DNA of 64,000 bases from CAVTSA01 sp963737225 (GTDB taxonomy: Bacteria; Chloroflexota; Dormibacteria; Dormibacterales; Dormibacteraceae). The notes beneath the pieces are model-generated. The model worked only from the letters and a program-made list of their open reading frames with translations, was not told where the DNA came from and did not search any database. Positions 48,073 to 57,185 of this stretch are shown piece by piece (the stretch's first letter is position 1; every line of letters begins with the position of its first letter). The DNA is taken from assembly GCA_963737225.1 (NCBI GenBank), contig CAVTSA010000013.1, forward strand, positions 372,001 to 436,000, in the 5' to 3' direction. The position numbers and the translations under genes are program-made.

Positions 48073-50604
48073 TCACCGGTCGTGACCTGCGGTGGCCCAG
48101 GCGACGCCTTCGACCAGCCCGCTGGCGGTCCCGCCGACGTTGGGCTCCAGGAGCATGCTCAGGTGATCCCCCGGAACCCCCCGCTGGAGCAGGCGGCCCC
48201 GGTGCACCCGGTCCCAGCCGAGGAAGGTCGGACGCCGCGGCTCCCAGGACCGAGTCGTGGTGAGGAGCAGGAGCGGTGCGGAGGCCCCGCTGGGCCGGTA
48301 CCGCAGCTGGATCGCGATCGCGCCGTCGTAGTCGAAGTGGTCCTCGCCCTCTCGGACCGGCGGCCGCTTGCTCACCATGTCAATCAGCCGTGCTGGCACC
48401 CGCCCGTCCAGCGCGAGGCGCAGTCGCTGCTGAGGCTGCTTCCAGAGCCGGCGCCGGAGCTGGCCGGGCGCCGAGACGTCGAGCAGTGCGAGCAGCTGGA
48501 CCTGGCGGCCGGCGCCCTCCAGCTGCCGCGCCATCTCGTAGGCGAGGATTCCACCGAAGGAGTGCCCGGCCAGCGTGACCGGCCCCTCCGGCTGCCGCTC
48601 CAGGATCAGCGGCAACAGCTCGCCCGCGATGTCCTCCACACTCTGGGAGCGGTCGAACTCGAGCGTCTGGCGGCCTTGAGCCATGCCCCAGATCCGGTAG
48701 CCCGGGAGCGCCGGCGCCAGGTACCTGAGCGCGGGGAGGGCGACGACGTCGGCGTAGACCATGAAGAGCGGATCGCCTTCCGGGTCCCCCGCCTCCACCA
48801 CCACCGGCTCGTCGCGCTCGGCGACGGCGTCCCGCACGGCAGCAGCCAGGCCCGTGATCGTGGGTTCGGTGAGGAACCGGCCGATCGAGGGGCGCATGCC
48901 GGTCGAGTCGGCGACCTCGCTGAGCATCCGCATCGCCAGCAGGGAGTTGCCGCCGAGGTCGAAGAAGCTGTCATTGACCCCGATCCGAGCCGTGCCCAGC
49001 AGACGGGCCCAGAGGTCGGTCAGGCTGGGTTCCAGCCCAGCCTCGGCCTGCGTGTCGAGGGCCGGTTCGGTCGCCGGCTCGGGGAGTGCCGTGCGGTCGA
49101 TCTTTCCGTTGGGTGTCGTCGGCAGACGGTCCAGCACCACGTACGACGTGGGGACCATGTGGTCGGGCAGCGACTTCCGCAAGGCTCCGCGAAGCTCGTC
49201 ATCCGGCGGTACCCCGGGACCCACCAGGTAGGCCACGAGTCGCCGGTGCTCCGCCTGGCCACGCGCCACCACCACCGCTCGCTCCACGCCCGGCTGGGAC
49301 GTCAGGCGGTGCTCGATCTCCCCCGGCTCGACGCGGAATCCACGGATCTTCACCTGGTGGTCGACGCGGCCCAGGAAGCGTAGGCGGCCATCCTCCTCAC
49401 AACGCACCAGATCCCCGGTCCGGTACATGCGCTCCCGCGTCCCCAGCGGGTCGGTGATGAAGCGCTCCCAGGTCAGTTCCGGACGGCGGAGGTAGCCCAG
49501 CGCCAGGCCCGGGCCTCCGATCAGGAGCTCTCCCGCCCTTCCCGGCGGGACCGCGCTCCCCTCTTCGTCGACGACGGCCAGTCGCATGTTCCGAACCGGC
49601 TCGCCGAGGTACCGGGCATCCTCCACCGACCTCACCCGGCCGCACGTCGCCCAGATCGTCGTCTCCGTCGACCCGTAGCAGTTCCAGAGTGAGGCGCACC
49701 GCTCCAGCAGCCGGCTGACGACGTCCGGCGCCATCGGCTCGCCGCCGTAGAGCGCCTTCAAGCCGGGATCACCCTCCCAGCCGCTGCGCATCAGGAAGTC
49801 CCAGATCGAGGGGGTGGCAGAGAGGAGGGTCGCCCCGGACGTGCGGAGCAGGTCGGTCATCACCCTGCTGTCGAGCAAGGCCTCTCGACTCCCCACCACG
49901 ACTCTGGCGCCGGTTATCAGCGGCAGGAGCATCTGGGCGGCGTGCGGCCCGAAGGAGACCGTCGTCGTCGCCAGCAGCACGTCGGTCTCGTCGAACCCCG
50001 GGGTTTCCTGGAGGGATCGCAGGAGGTTGACCAGGGAGCCGTGGCTGACCTCGACGCCCTTCGGACGGCCGGTCGAGCCCGACGTGTACAGGACGTAGAC
50101 CCGGTCCTGGCCGACGACTGCCGCGCCCGGGTCCTCCGCGGAGGCGGACATGATCGCCTCGCGGTCGCGGTCGATGCGGATCTCCTTCAGGCCGGGCCAC
50201 CGGGCGACGCCGCTGAGCTCTTCGGTCGTCAGCAGAGCGGACAGACCGGAGTCGCCCGCCATGTATTCAAGCCGCTCGGACGGGTAGGCGGGATCCAGAG
50301 GCAGGTACCCGGCGCCGGACTTCATCACGGCGAGCAGGGCTATCGGCAGCTCGACCGTCCTCGGCAGGCAGACGCCGACCAGCGCGCCACGCCCGATCCC
50401 CAGCGACCGCAGGTGATTGGCGAGCCGGTTCGACCGGCGGCCGAGCTCGGCGTACGTGACGCTCTCGCTCCCCGCGACGATCGCCGTCCGATCGGGCACA
50501 CGGCGCACCTGCTCCGCGACGAGCTCGTGGACCGGGTGGGCCTCCTGGGAGCACGTCTCCGCCCCCGCATCGCGCCGCACGCCGTCACGGGCGGCCAGAC
50601 TCAT
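48073..50604 (-). CDS. NRPS-like A-PCP-TE synthetase without condensation domain
   Basis: 843 residues in three domains. Adenylation (about 20-500): A3 YTSGSTGRPKGV, A5 NCYGSTETTIW, A7 YRTGDLVR, A8 GRVDHQVKIRGFRVEPGEIE, A10 NGKIDRTAL. Carrier: FFDLGGNSLLAM, phosphopantetheine Ser near 552. Thioesterase (about 610-843): GHSFGG with Ser near 681, His in PGDHLSML. The A4 region reads VSFGPHAAQMLLPL where FDxxxxE-type sequence is usual, so the Asp that binds the alpha-amino group (235 in GrsA numbering) is Gly. That points to an acid without an alpha-amino group, as in A-T-TE quinone or furanone synthetases. First gene of a four-gene operon. ATG 50604 chosen; 50670 is an upstream alternative. Confidence 0.9.
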   Translation of the reverse strand: MSLAARDGVRRDAGAETCSQEAHPVHELVAEQVRRVPDRTAIVAGSESVTYAELGRRSNRLANHLRSLGIGRGALVGVCLPRTVELPIALLAVMKSGAGYLPLDPAYPSERLEYMAGDSGLSALLTTEELSGVARWPGLKEIRIDRDREAIMSASAEDPGAAVVGQDRVYVLYTSGSTGRPKGVEVSHGSLVNLLRSLQETPGFDETDVLLATTTVSFGPHAAQMLLPLITGARVVVGSREALLDSRVMTDLLRTSGATLLSATPSIWDFLMRSGWEGDPGLKALYGGEPMAPDVVSRLLERCASLWNCYGSTETTIWATCGRVRSVEDARYLGEPVRNMRLAVVDEEGSAVPPGRAGELLIGGPGLALGYLRRPELTWERFITDPLGTRERMYRTGDLVRCEEDGRLRFLGRVDHQVKIRGFRVEPGEIEHRLTSQPGVERAVVVARGQAEHRRLVAYLVGPGVPPDDELRGALRKSLPDHMVPTSYVVLDRLPTTPNGKIDRTALPEPATEPALDTQAEAGLEPSLTDLWARLLGTARIGVNDSFFDLGGNSLLAMRMLSEVADSTGMRPSIGRFLTEPTITGLAAAVRDAVAERDEPVVVEAGDPEGDPLFMVYADVVALPALRYLAPALPGYRIWGMAQGRQTLEFDRSQSVEDIAGELLPLILERQPEGPVTLAGHSFGGILAYEMARQLEGAGRQVQLLALLDVSAPGQLRRRLWKQPQQRLRLALDGRVPARLIDMVSKRPPVREGEDHFDYDGAIAIQLRYRPSGASAPLLLLTTTRSWEPRRPTFLGWDRVHRGRLLQRGVPGDHLSMLLEPNVGGTASGLVEGVAWATAGHDR

Positions 50605-50798
50605 GTGCGCGACTCTTCGATCAAGTTCATAACCACGTCTCACCGTATGCGCGGCCCGTTTTCTCTCCAATGGGCTGGATCGGGGGGTGGATGACGTCTG
50701 TCCCAGGGCCTGGGGCCGTCTGTCCCTGCGCCTGCGTTATGCCCGACGCTCGTCACGGCCACCGCGGGCGGCTCCGCCCCCCGTCCTCTCGAGGGCGA

Positions 50799-50817
50799 GG
50801 CCCCCTCGGAAGGGGCC
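50799..50817 (-). terminator. Hairpin after the PanE-like gene
   Basis: GGCCCC (50799-50804) and GGGGCC (50812-50817) form a GC stem 8 bases beyond the stop of the minus-strand reductase gene. No T-run follows. Confidence 0.4.
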
Positions 50818-50824
50818 GCCGCAG

Positions 50825-51835
50825 TCAGCCCGCCGCCGGCGCCGCCGGCTCGAAGGCCCCGCCGGGGAGTCCGTCGGCATCGTCGAGACGCCAGAGCGGT
50901 TTCGCGCTTTCACGGCGGCGCCTGGCTTCGTACGTCATGACGTGCGCGTACGCGACCCTGAGCAGCGACCGCGGCTGAGGCCGCGGGGAACGCGCCAGCA
51001 GATCACCGAGCACGTGCTCCGCCTCGCAGCGATGCCCGGTCTCGATATCGCGCAGCATGGAAGCCGCGAAGGTCCACCCGGGCCGGCTGAGCAGCGCTCG
51101 GGATTCGTTCATCGAGGCGGCGCGGGGTCGGAACCCCTGCCCGGCGGCGATCTCGGCCGCCTCGTCGAGAACCTCGAGTGCGAGGTCGCTCGCCCCCGCG
51201 GACTCGATGTCGCCGATGGAGCCGCGCAGCAGGCAGGTGATCGCAGCGACCGAGGCGATGAACACCCACTTCTCCCACATCTCCTGCACGATCCGCGTGC
51301 TGGGCCTGGTCTCGAAGCCGGCCGCCTGGAACTCGCCGGCGATCGCTCGAGCACGGGGGGTCACGCCGCCTCCCAGCTCGCCGATGCCGAGGACGTCGCG
51401 GTCGTTGAGGTGAATGATGTGGCCCCGCTCGTCGAGCGTGGCCGACATGCGACAGTGGCCTCCCACCACGCGATCGGGCCCGAACCGGTCGCCGAGCGCG
51501 TCGAGGTGTCGCATGCCGTTGAGGAGCGGCAGGATCGTCGTCGCGTCACTCACCGCCGGCTCGATGGAGGTCATCGCCTGCGGCAGGTCATAGGCCTTGC
51601 AGGCGACGAGGATCAGATCGTAGGGTCGCGTGATCTGATACGCGGTCAGCGTCGCGGGATCGTGAAGGTCCACGTCGCCGCGCGGGCTCCGGATGTGCAG
51701 CCCACCGGCACGGAGCTCATCCTGCCGGTGTGGGCGGACCAAAAAGGTCACGTCCCGGTCCGCGGCCAGGAGGCGGCCCCCGAAGTAACCGCCGACGGCG
51801 CCGGCACCGACGACCAGGGTTCGCAGCCGGGTCAC
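50825..51835 (-). CDS. 2-dehydropantoate 2-reductase-like protein
   Basis: A 336-residue protein with the ketopantoate reductase layout: NADP-binding LVVGAGAVGGYFGGRLL, central LILVACKAYDLPQAM, LPLLNGMRHLDAL, and a C-terminal all-helical domain with the catalytic Lys in EMWEKWVFIASVAAIT and Glu/Asn pair near RDIETGHRCEAEHVLGDLL. It reduces ketopantoate to pantoate in CoA synthesis in the canonical case; many genomes carry paralogues for other 2-oxoacids. GTG at 51835 is the start. Its stop is 221 bases from the NRPS-like gene, which is on the same strand downstream. Confidence 0.85.
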   Translation of the reverse strand: MTRLRTLVVGAGAVGGYFGGRLLAADRDVTFLVRPHRQDELRAGGLHIRSPRGDVDLHDPATLTAYQITRPYDLILVACKAYDLPQAMTSIEPAVSDATTILPLLNGMRHLDALGDRFGPDRVVGGHCRMSATLDERGHIIHLNDRDVLGIGELGGGVTPRARAIAGEFQAAGFETRPSTRIVQEMWEKWVFIASVAAITCLLRGSIGDIESAGASDLALEVLDEAAEIAAGQGFRPRAASMNESRALLSRPGWTFAASMLRDIETGHRCEAEHVLGDLLARSPRPQPRSLLRVAYAHVMTYEARRRRESAKPLWRLDDADGLPGGAFEPAAPAAG

Positions 51836-52045
51836 CAGTCCAGCTCTCGCTGCGTGTAGGCCGGCACCGCCGCGGTGCGGACGGCGGTCCGGGGATCCGT
51901 CGAAGAAGAGAGTTGCAACAATCTGCCATCGACGCTAGAGCCCCGACCGCCGTCGGGGAATAGGCAACCGGCGAGCCCAGCGAGACGCCGGTCCCGGTCC
52001 GCGTGTGGGATTCCCGCCCAGAAGGCGTCAGGTCCGGTGATGCGT

Positions 52046-52068
52046 GCGCCGGCCCTCGGGGCCGGCGC
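52046..52068 (-). terminator. Strong hairpin abutting the alpha-mannosidase stop
   Basis: GCGCCGGCCC and GGGCCGGCGC form a perfect 10-base-pair stem with loop TCG, starting at the base after the stop codon. There is no T-run, so it could terminate transcription or stabilise the mRNA 3' end. Confidence 0.55.
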
Positions 52069-55000
52069 TCACTGTTTGACCAGGCTCCAGGTGCGGATCT
52101 GGAACGGCGAGAACGCGGTCTCCGCCTCGCCGGTGCGATCCTCCAGGATCGTCAGCTCGCCGTCCAGCGCCCAACCCTCGGGCAGGGTGGCGTGGACGCT
52201 GCCGCGCGCTCCCTGCGGCTCGTAGCAGCGAAGCACCAGCCCCCCACCGTCCTCGAGCGGTTTCAGCGTTCCCAGCGCCACCGGCAGGCCCTCGAGCGCG
52301 AGTGGACGCCAGGTTCGGGACTCGGAGGCCCCGCAGACCCGGGTCAGGAGCGGCGTGTTCAGGTCTTCCGCCTCCCTGAGCACACCTCCTTCGAGCCAGG
52401 TTCCCGGGTGGGGGCAGACCGCGTAGACGAACGACTGCTCCCCTTCGTCGGCGATCGTGTCGGGATAGACCGGCGAGCGGACCAGGCTGAGACCGATCTC
52501 GGAGCCGACCACGTCGTGCCCGTACTTGCCGTCGTTGAGGATCGCGACCCCGTAGCCCGGCTCCGAGAGGTCGGCGAAGCGGTGCCCGGCCACCTCGAAC
52601 TTCGCCGCGTCCCACGACGTGTTCTGATGCGTCGGCCGCTGCTCCACCCCGAACGCCGTCTCGAAGGACGCGTACGGAGCCCGCACCGCAAGCGGGAAGC
52701 GCGCCTTGAGCAGGAACCGGCGGTCGTGCCAGTCCAGCGTGGTGGCGATGTCGAGACGGTCGCCGTTCGACCAGAGCCGGTAGTCCTGGGTGATCGTGGA
52801 GTGCCGGAAGCGCCGCACGACCCGGATCGCCGCTCGATGCGGTCCGCGCTCGGTGACCTGCATCGACTCTAGGGCGGTCACCGCTTCGGCCTGATCGCGG
52901 AACCCCGCGTCGACGTCCCAGGCGTCCCAGGCGCGCGGCTTGTCGACGTAGACCCAGAGCTGGTTCCCGGGCCCAGCCAGGACCTCTCGCCCCGCCGTCT
53001 TGTCGAAGATCGAGGTGAGCGTGCCGTCGTCGGCCAGCTCCACGCGCAGCCGCCGGTTCTCCAGGCGGCGATCCTCGACCTCGAGCCCCGCGACCGGGGC
53101 CGCCTCCGCGGCCACCCGGGTGCCCAGCGCCGGCACCGGGTCGTCGGTCGCGAGCACGTAGCCCGCGTCGGTGGGCTGCGCACCCAGGAGCGGCCGGTCC
53201 AGCACCGCCCGGAGCGGTCGGTCGCGCAGCTCGGTATTGACCAGGAGCAGGGCGTCGGCGCCGTCGGCACGGCCACCGCTGACTTCGACCAGCCCCGCGA
53301 CGGCGTCGCGTTGGGCGCCCCGGGCTGCCCCCAGCACGTCGCCCAGCTGCTCCTCCGCGTCGCCGTAGACCTCCTCGATCGAGGATCCCGGAAGGATGTC
53401 GTGGAACTCGTTGAGCAGGTGGGTGTGCCAGAGCGGCTCCAGGCTCCCGGGCAGCTCACCGCCGGCCAGGGCGACCAGCGAACGCGCGACCTCGGCTGCC
53501 ACCAGCTGCCGCTCCGACTGGCGGTGCAGACGCTTGGTTCGTCCCTGGGTGGTCAGCGTCCCACGGTGGAGCTCCAGGTAGAGGTTTCCCAGCCAGACCG
53601 GGAGCCGGTGGTCGGCGGCGCTGGCGTGAAAGCGCGCGAACAGCTCGTCGACGCGCCCCCAGCGGGTGGCGGGGACGACCGGCAGGAGGTCCGAGGCCTC
53701 GACCAGGTCGATCATCTCCTGGGTGGTGCCGCCCCCCCCGTCCCCGAAGCCGAGCGGCATCATCGACTCGGGGTGCAGCTGCTTGCCTCGGTAGTTGCGC
53801 CAGGTGGCGATCATCGAGGCCGGCGTGGCCTGTCCGTTGTAGCCGTTGTTCGGGTTGTCGAGGGTGTGCACCAGGACGCGGCTGCCGTCGATCCCCTCCC
53901 ACCAGAAGAGGTCGTAGGGGAACTTGTTCGTCTCCGACCAGTTGACCTTGATCGTGAAGAAGCTGTCCAGGCCACCCAGGCGCAGGAGTTGCGGCAGCGC
54001 GCCGGTGAAACCGAAGCAGTCGGGGACCCAGGCGACGGTCTGCCGGTGTCCGAACTGGCGCTCGAAATACCTCTGGCCGTACAGCATCTGGCGGCTCAGC
54101 GACTCGCCGTTCGGGATCTGGCAGTCCGGTTCCAGCCACATGCCGCCGACCGGTTCCCAGCGTCCGGTCGCGACCTGGTCCCGCACCTGCTGCCAGAGGT
54201 CCAGGTCGTCGTGCTCGACGAAGTCGTACCACTGCGCGCTCGACTGGTCGAAGTGGAACTGCGGGTTGCGCCGGAGCAGACCCAGCATCGAGGACCCGGT
54301 CCGCCGCGCCTTGCGACGGGTCTCGGCGAGAGGCCAGAGCCAGGCCAGGTCGAGGTGCGCGTGCCCGGTGAGCAGCAGCGCACCGCGCTTGGGATACCGC
54401 TCACGGAGCGCCGCCAGGTCTCGCTCGAGCACCGCCAGCGCGTCCTCCACCGACTCGCGCTGGGCCCCCGTCAGCGGCGCCGCCGGGGGCTCCGACGCCA
54501 GCTCCGCCGGGAGCTCCCACACCGCCTGCAGCTGTCGCGTGTTCTTGATCCGCTGCAGATACGGGAAGGTTTCGCTCGGCCAGTCGAGATGCGTCAGCGA
54601 GCCTTCGGCGGCGCCCAGGAGCGGGTCGGCGACCTCGGCGTCGAGCTCGGTGCAGGCGTCGGCGATGGCCTCGAGCAGCGTCAGGTAGCGGGGGAGGACA
54701 AGCTCCTCGAGCACCAGCGCCGCGTACTGGAAGGCGGGGTGCCGGACCGGCTGGCCGAAGGGGAGACGGGCGGTGACGTCCGCGCTCAGGGCCGCGGTTC
54801 GCCCCAGCAGCGGGTGCCGGCGGTGGTTGGGATCGTGCCCGAATCCCTCTTCCTCGCCGTTCTCGAACCGGAGTCGCACCAGCCCCTCGCCACCCAGGTG
54901 GAGCGCGAGGCGAGCCTGGTCGAGAGGCCAGGCGGGGGGGACCGCGAGGCGCGGGTTGGTGAACGTGTGGACGCCGTGCCGGTCGGGCCAGGCGTCGCCG

Positions 55001-55146
55001 GGCCGGACCGGGACACCGTCGAGCTCCCACCCCTCCCCGATGGGCAGCGTCTCCGCGTCGCGCCAGCAGGAGAGCTCGTCGAGCCGGACCTGGAGCCGCT
55101 GCAGCCGCTGCTCGATCGTGAGATAGCCCGGGGTGTTGTAGATCAT
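52069..55146 (-). CDS. Alpha-mannosidase, GH38
   Basis: A 1025-residue retaining alpha-mannosidase. The zinc/catalytic motifs are GHAHLDLAWLWPLAETRRKA and the nucleophile Asp in WVPDCFGFTGALPQLLRLGG; LLNEFHDILPGSSIEEVY is the conserved middle-domain signature, followed by the C-terminal beta-sandwich domains. Length is typical of the bacterial/vacuolar type. There is no signal peptide, so it acts in the cytoplasm on imported or recycled mannosides. ATG at 55146 starts the conserved MIYNTPGYLTIEQRL. It lies downstream of the membrane dipeptidase gene. Confidence 0.93.
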   Translation of the reverse strand: MIYNTPGYLTIEQRLQRLQVRLDELSCWRDAETLPIGEGWELDGVPVRPGDAWPDRHGVHTFTNPRLAVPPAWPLDQARLALHLGGEGLVRLRFENGEEEGFGHDPNHRRHPLLGRTAALSADVTARLPFGQPVRHPAFQYAALVLEELVLPRYLTLLEAIADACTELDAEVADPLLGAAEGSLTHLDWPSETFPYLQRIKNTRQLQAVWELPAELASEPPAAPLTGAQRESVEDALAVLERDLAALRERYPKRGALLLTGHAHLDLAWLWPLAETRRKARRTGSSMLGLLRRNPQFHFDQSSAQWYDFVEHDDLDLWQQVRDQVATGRWEPVGGMWLEPDCQIPNGESLSRQMLYGQRYFERQFGHRQTVAWVPDCFGFTGALPQLLRLGGLDSFFTIKVNWSETNKFPYDLFWWEGIDGSRVLVHTLDNPNNGYNGQATPASMIATWRNYRGKQLHPESMMPLGFGDGGGGTTQEMIDLVEASDLLPVVPATRWGRVDELFARFHASAADHRLPVWLGNLYLELHRGTLTTQGRTKRLHRQSERQLVAAEVARSLVALAGGELPGSLEPLWHTHLLNEFHDILPGSSIEEVYGDAEEQLGDVLGAARGAQRDAVAGLVEVSGGRADGADALLLVNTELRDRPLRAVLDRPLLGAQPTDAGYVLATDDPVPALGTRVAAEAAPVAGLEVEDRRLENRRLRVELADDGTLTSIFDKTAGREVLAGPGNQLWVYVDKPRAWDAWDVDAGFRDQAEAVTALESMQVTERGPHRAAIRVVRRFRHSTITQDYRLWSNGDRLDIATTLDWHDRRFLLKARFPLAVRAPYASFETAFGVEQRPTHQNTSWDAAKFEVAGHRFADLSEPGYGVAILNDGKYGHDVVGSEIGLSLVRSPVYPDTIADEGEQSFVYAVCPHPGTWLEGGVLREAEDLNTPLLTRVCGASESRTWRPLALEGLPVALGTLKPLEDGGGLVLRCYEPQGARGSVHATLPEGWALDGELTILEDRTGEAETAFSPFQIRTWSLVKQ

Positions 55147-55265
55147 GCGACGGTCCTCCGCGGGGGTGGCGGGCGAGGGATGGTGCGGCACCGCGTCGGC
55201 CGTACGGATGCGGTTCAAGCGCCGGGTCAACGATCCGAACGCCGGAGAACGGGGGTTGCCCGGCA

Positions 55266-56471
55266 TCACCAGGCGAAGGGGAGCTTGGTGAGCATGGCCC
55301 CGATGATGCGCAGGTATGGCACGCGCGTGTGGGCCATCTGTCGACACCTGTACCGCCTGGCCCCTGAATTCCGGGCCATCTGTCGACAGATGGCCTCGGG
55401 GGAGAGGAGGTCGGCGAACGCGCGCAGCCAGTTGCCGTGGAGGACGGCCGCCACGTCTCCCTCCGTGTAGCCGCGCGTGCGCAGGCCGCCCGCCAGCCGC
55501 TGCAGGTCGGCCACGGTGTCGAGGTCCCCTGGTGACTGCTCCCGCCCGTAGCCGCCGTCCAGGTCGCTGCCGATCCCGGCGTGACGGGCGTCGCCGGCCA
55601 GCTGACAGACGTGGTCGATGTGGTCGCACACGCGATCGAGGAGGATTTCGCGGCTGCTGGACTGCCCCCGTATCCAGCCCGGCTGGAGCATCCAGGTGTC
55701 GAGCGCCGAACCGATCACCGCGTCGCGTTCGATCAGCGCGCGCAGCTGGGCGTCGTCCAGCTGCCGCTGGTGTGGCACCAGCGCCCGGCAGTTGTTGTGG
55801 CTCGCGATGACCGGGCCCCCGAACGCGTCGAGCGCCTCCCAGAACGCACGGTCGGAGAGGTGCGTCACGTCGAGCGCGATGCCGAGGGACTCCATCCCGC
55901 GCAGGAGATCCCGGCCGGTGTCGGTGAGGCCGGACTCGACGCCGGTGCCTCCGGCGTACCGCCCGGGTCCGTAGTGGGCGGGGCCGATCAGCCGCACCCC
56001 GAGGCGGTGCCACTCGGCGAGGTCAGCCGGCGACAGCACCGGGTCCGCGCTCTCCATGCTCAGCAGGAAGCCGATCGGTGGCCCCTCTCCGGCCGCGCCT
56101 CCCTCGTCCCACCCGGTCCAGGCGGCGGTCAGCCGGTCGAGCGCGGGGCGATCGGTGATGACCTCGACGAGCCCCAGCCGCTCGAGGGCGCGGTAGTACG
56201 CGAGCTGGCCCTGCGCCATGCCGTGCGCCTGGGCCGGGGAGCGGAAGTCCACCCCGCGGACCGGGGTGCCGGTCGAGCGCGCGACGGTGGTCGCGACGCA
56301 GAACGCCACCCGGCCCCGCCGCAGCTCAGGCAGGGAGACCGTTCCCTGCGCGCGCCCCGGTCCCGGAATGCCGCCCTCCAGGGCACGGATGGTGGTGACC
56401 TCCTGGGTGAGATCGCGATCCCACTGCAGCGCGTTCATCCCGAGGTCGAGATGGGCGTCGACGAGCAACAT
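55266..56471 (-). CDS. Membrane (renal-type) dipeptidase family M19, repeat-derived C-terminus
   Basis: A 401-residue metal-dependent hydrolase. The zinc motif HLD is in LLVDAHLDLGMNALQWDRDL, further ligands in LGIALDVTHLSDRAFWEAL, VIASHNNCRALVPH and HAGIGSDLDGG. The family normally ends soon after GNWLRAFADLL (about base 55400). Here translation continues another 40 or so residues with ICRQMAR and CRQMAH, the reading of a class A paired repeat (55329-55396) in this frame, up to a stop at 55266. So the C-terminus appears altered by the repeat. ATG at 56471 starts the conserved part. Confidence 0.85.
   Translation of the reverse strand: MLLVDAHLDLGMNALQWDRDLTQEVTTIRALEGGIPGPGRAQGTVSLPELRRGRVAFCVATTVARSTGTPVRGVDFRSPAQAHGMAQGQLAYYRALERLGLVEVITDRPALDRLTAAWTGWDEGGAAGEGPPIGFLLSMESADPVLSPADLAEWHRLGVRLIGPAHYGPGRYAGGTGVESGLTDTGRDLLRGMESLGIALDVTHLSDRAFWEALDAFGGPVIASHNNCRALVPHQRQLDDAQLRALIERDAVIGSALDTWMLQPGWIRGQSSSREILLDRVCDHIDHVCQLAGDARHAGIGSDLDGGYGREQSPGDLDTVADLQRLAGGLRTRGYTEGDVAAVLHGNWLRAFADLLSPEAICRQMARNSGARRYRCRQMAHTRVPYLRIIGAMLTKLPFAW
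55329..55396. repeat. Paired palindrome, class A, 42-base spacing, inside a gene 3' end
   Basis: GGGCCATCTGTCGACA at 55331-55346 and GGGCCATCTGTCGACAGATG (55373-55392, then GCC). Centres are at 55342.5 and 55384.5. In reverse orientation it matches the class A element at 12481-12546 unit for unit, with an 18-base spacer of different sequence. It is read in frame as the tail of the dipeptidase. Confidence 0.75.
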
Positions 56472-56504
56472 GTCAGTCCTCCCTCTGGCTACCGGCTTTG
56501 AAAG

Positions 56505-56566
56505 GCGATTGGTGCACCAACACCCCATTTCTGGCCCCCAAAGAGGGCAGTTGGTGCACCAACCGC
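56505..56566. repeat. Paired palindrome, class B, 42-base spacing
   Basis: GGCGATTGGTGCACCAA (palindrome 56509-56520) and TTGGTGCACCAACCGCCC (palindrome 56551-56562). It lies between the dipeptidase start and the TetR stop, both on the minus strand, and ends 2 bases before that stop. Confidence 0.8.
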
Positions 56567-56567
56567 C

Positions 56568-57173
56568 CTACCTGCCCCGCCTGCCCCAGCTTTCCAGCAG
56601 TGAGATCGCGGCCTCCCCGTACCGCTCCGCCATCCGGTCGGTGTCGCGGCGGTCGCGGGGTCTGAACCACGCGGCCATGCCGTTGACCATGTCCAGGATG
56701 AGCATCGAGGCCAGCTTGGGGTCGGCGACCCCGAACGCCCCTTCCTTGACGCCCCGCTCGATGACCGCCGCCATCGCGTCGCGGTACTGGCGACGGAGCG
56801 CGTTGATCGACGCCTGCTGCTCCGGCGGCAGGCTGCGCCGCTCGCGCATGTTGACCAGCACCTCCGGCCACCGGCGCCGTGAGAACTCGACGTGTTTCCG
56901 GATCGCGTCGCGGATCGCCGGCGCCGGCGGCCGGTCCGCACGCAGCTCGGGGACCACCTCCAGGTTGAAGTCCCGCTGGAAGCCGTAGCAGATCTCGAAC
57001 AGGATGTGCTGCTTGCTCGGGAAGTGGTGGTACAGCGACGAGGGGCGGATGTCGACCTCGGCCGCGAGGTCTCGCATGCTCGTGCCGTCGTAGCCCTTGC
57101 TGGTGAAGAGACGCGCCGCGCTGCTCAGCACCTGCTCCACGCGATCCCCGCCGACCTCCTCGGATTCCGACAT
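56568..57173 (-). CDS. TetR-family regulator of the acyl-CoA locus
   Basis: A 201-residue regulator. HTH: VLSSAARLFTSKGYDGTSMRDLAAEV then IRPSSLYHHFPSKQHILFEI, the usual acyl-CoA-type TetR (KstR2/FadR-like) start. The C-terminal domain would bind a CoA thioester or acid from the pathway. It is followed upstream on the same strand by the DUF35 and thiolase-like genes, with 12 bases to the former, so it is co-transcribed with them and probably controls the divergent promoters at 58827-58931. Confidence 0.9.
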   Translation of the reverse strand: MSESEEVGGDRVEQVLSSAARLFTSKGYDGTSMRDLAAEVDIRPSSLYHHFPSKQHILFEICYGFQRDFNLEVVPELRADRPPAPAIRDAIRKHVEFSRRRWPEVLVNMRERRSLPPEQQASINALRRQYRDAMAAVIERGVKEGAFGVADPKLASMLILDMVNGMAAWFRPRDRRDTDRMAERYGEAAISLLESWGRRGR

Positions 57174-57185
57174 CGTTGCCCGACC

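Noticed and set aside
55147..56013. Upstream extension of the alpha-mannosidase frame (1314 residues)
   Set aside because: It lies antiphase to the dipeptidase, which has full zinc motifs; the mannosidase family starts at about 55146.
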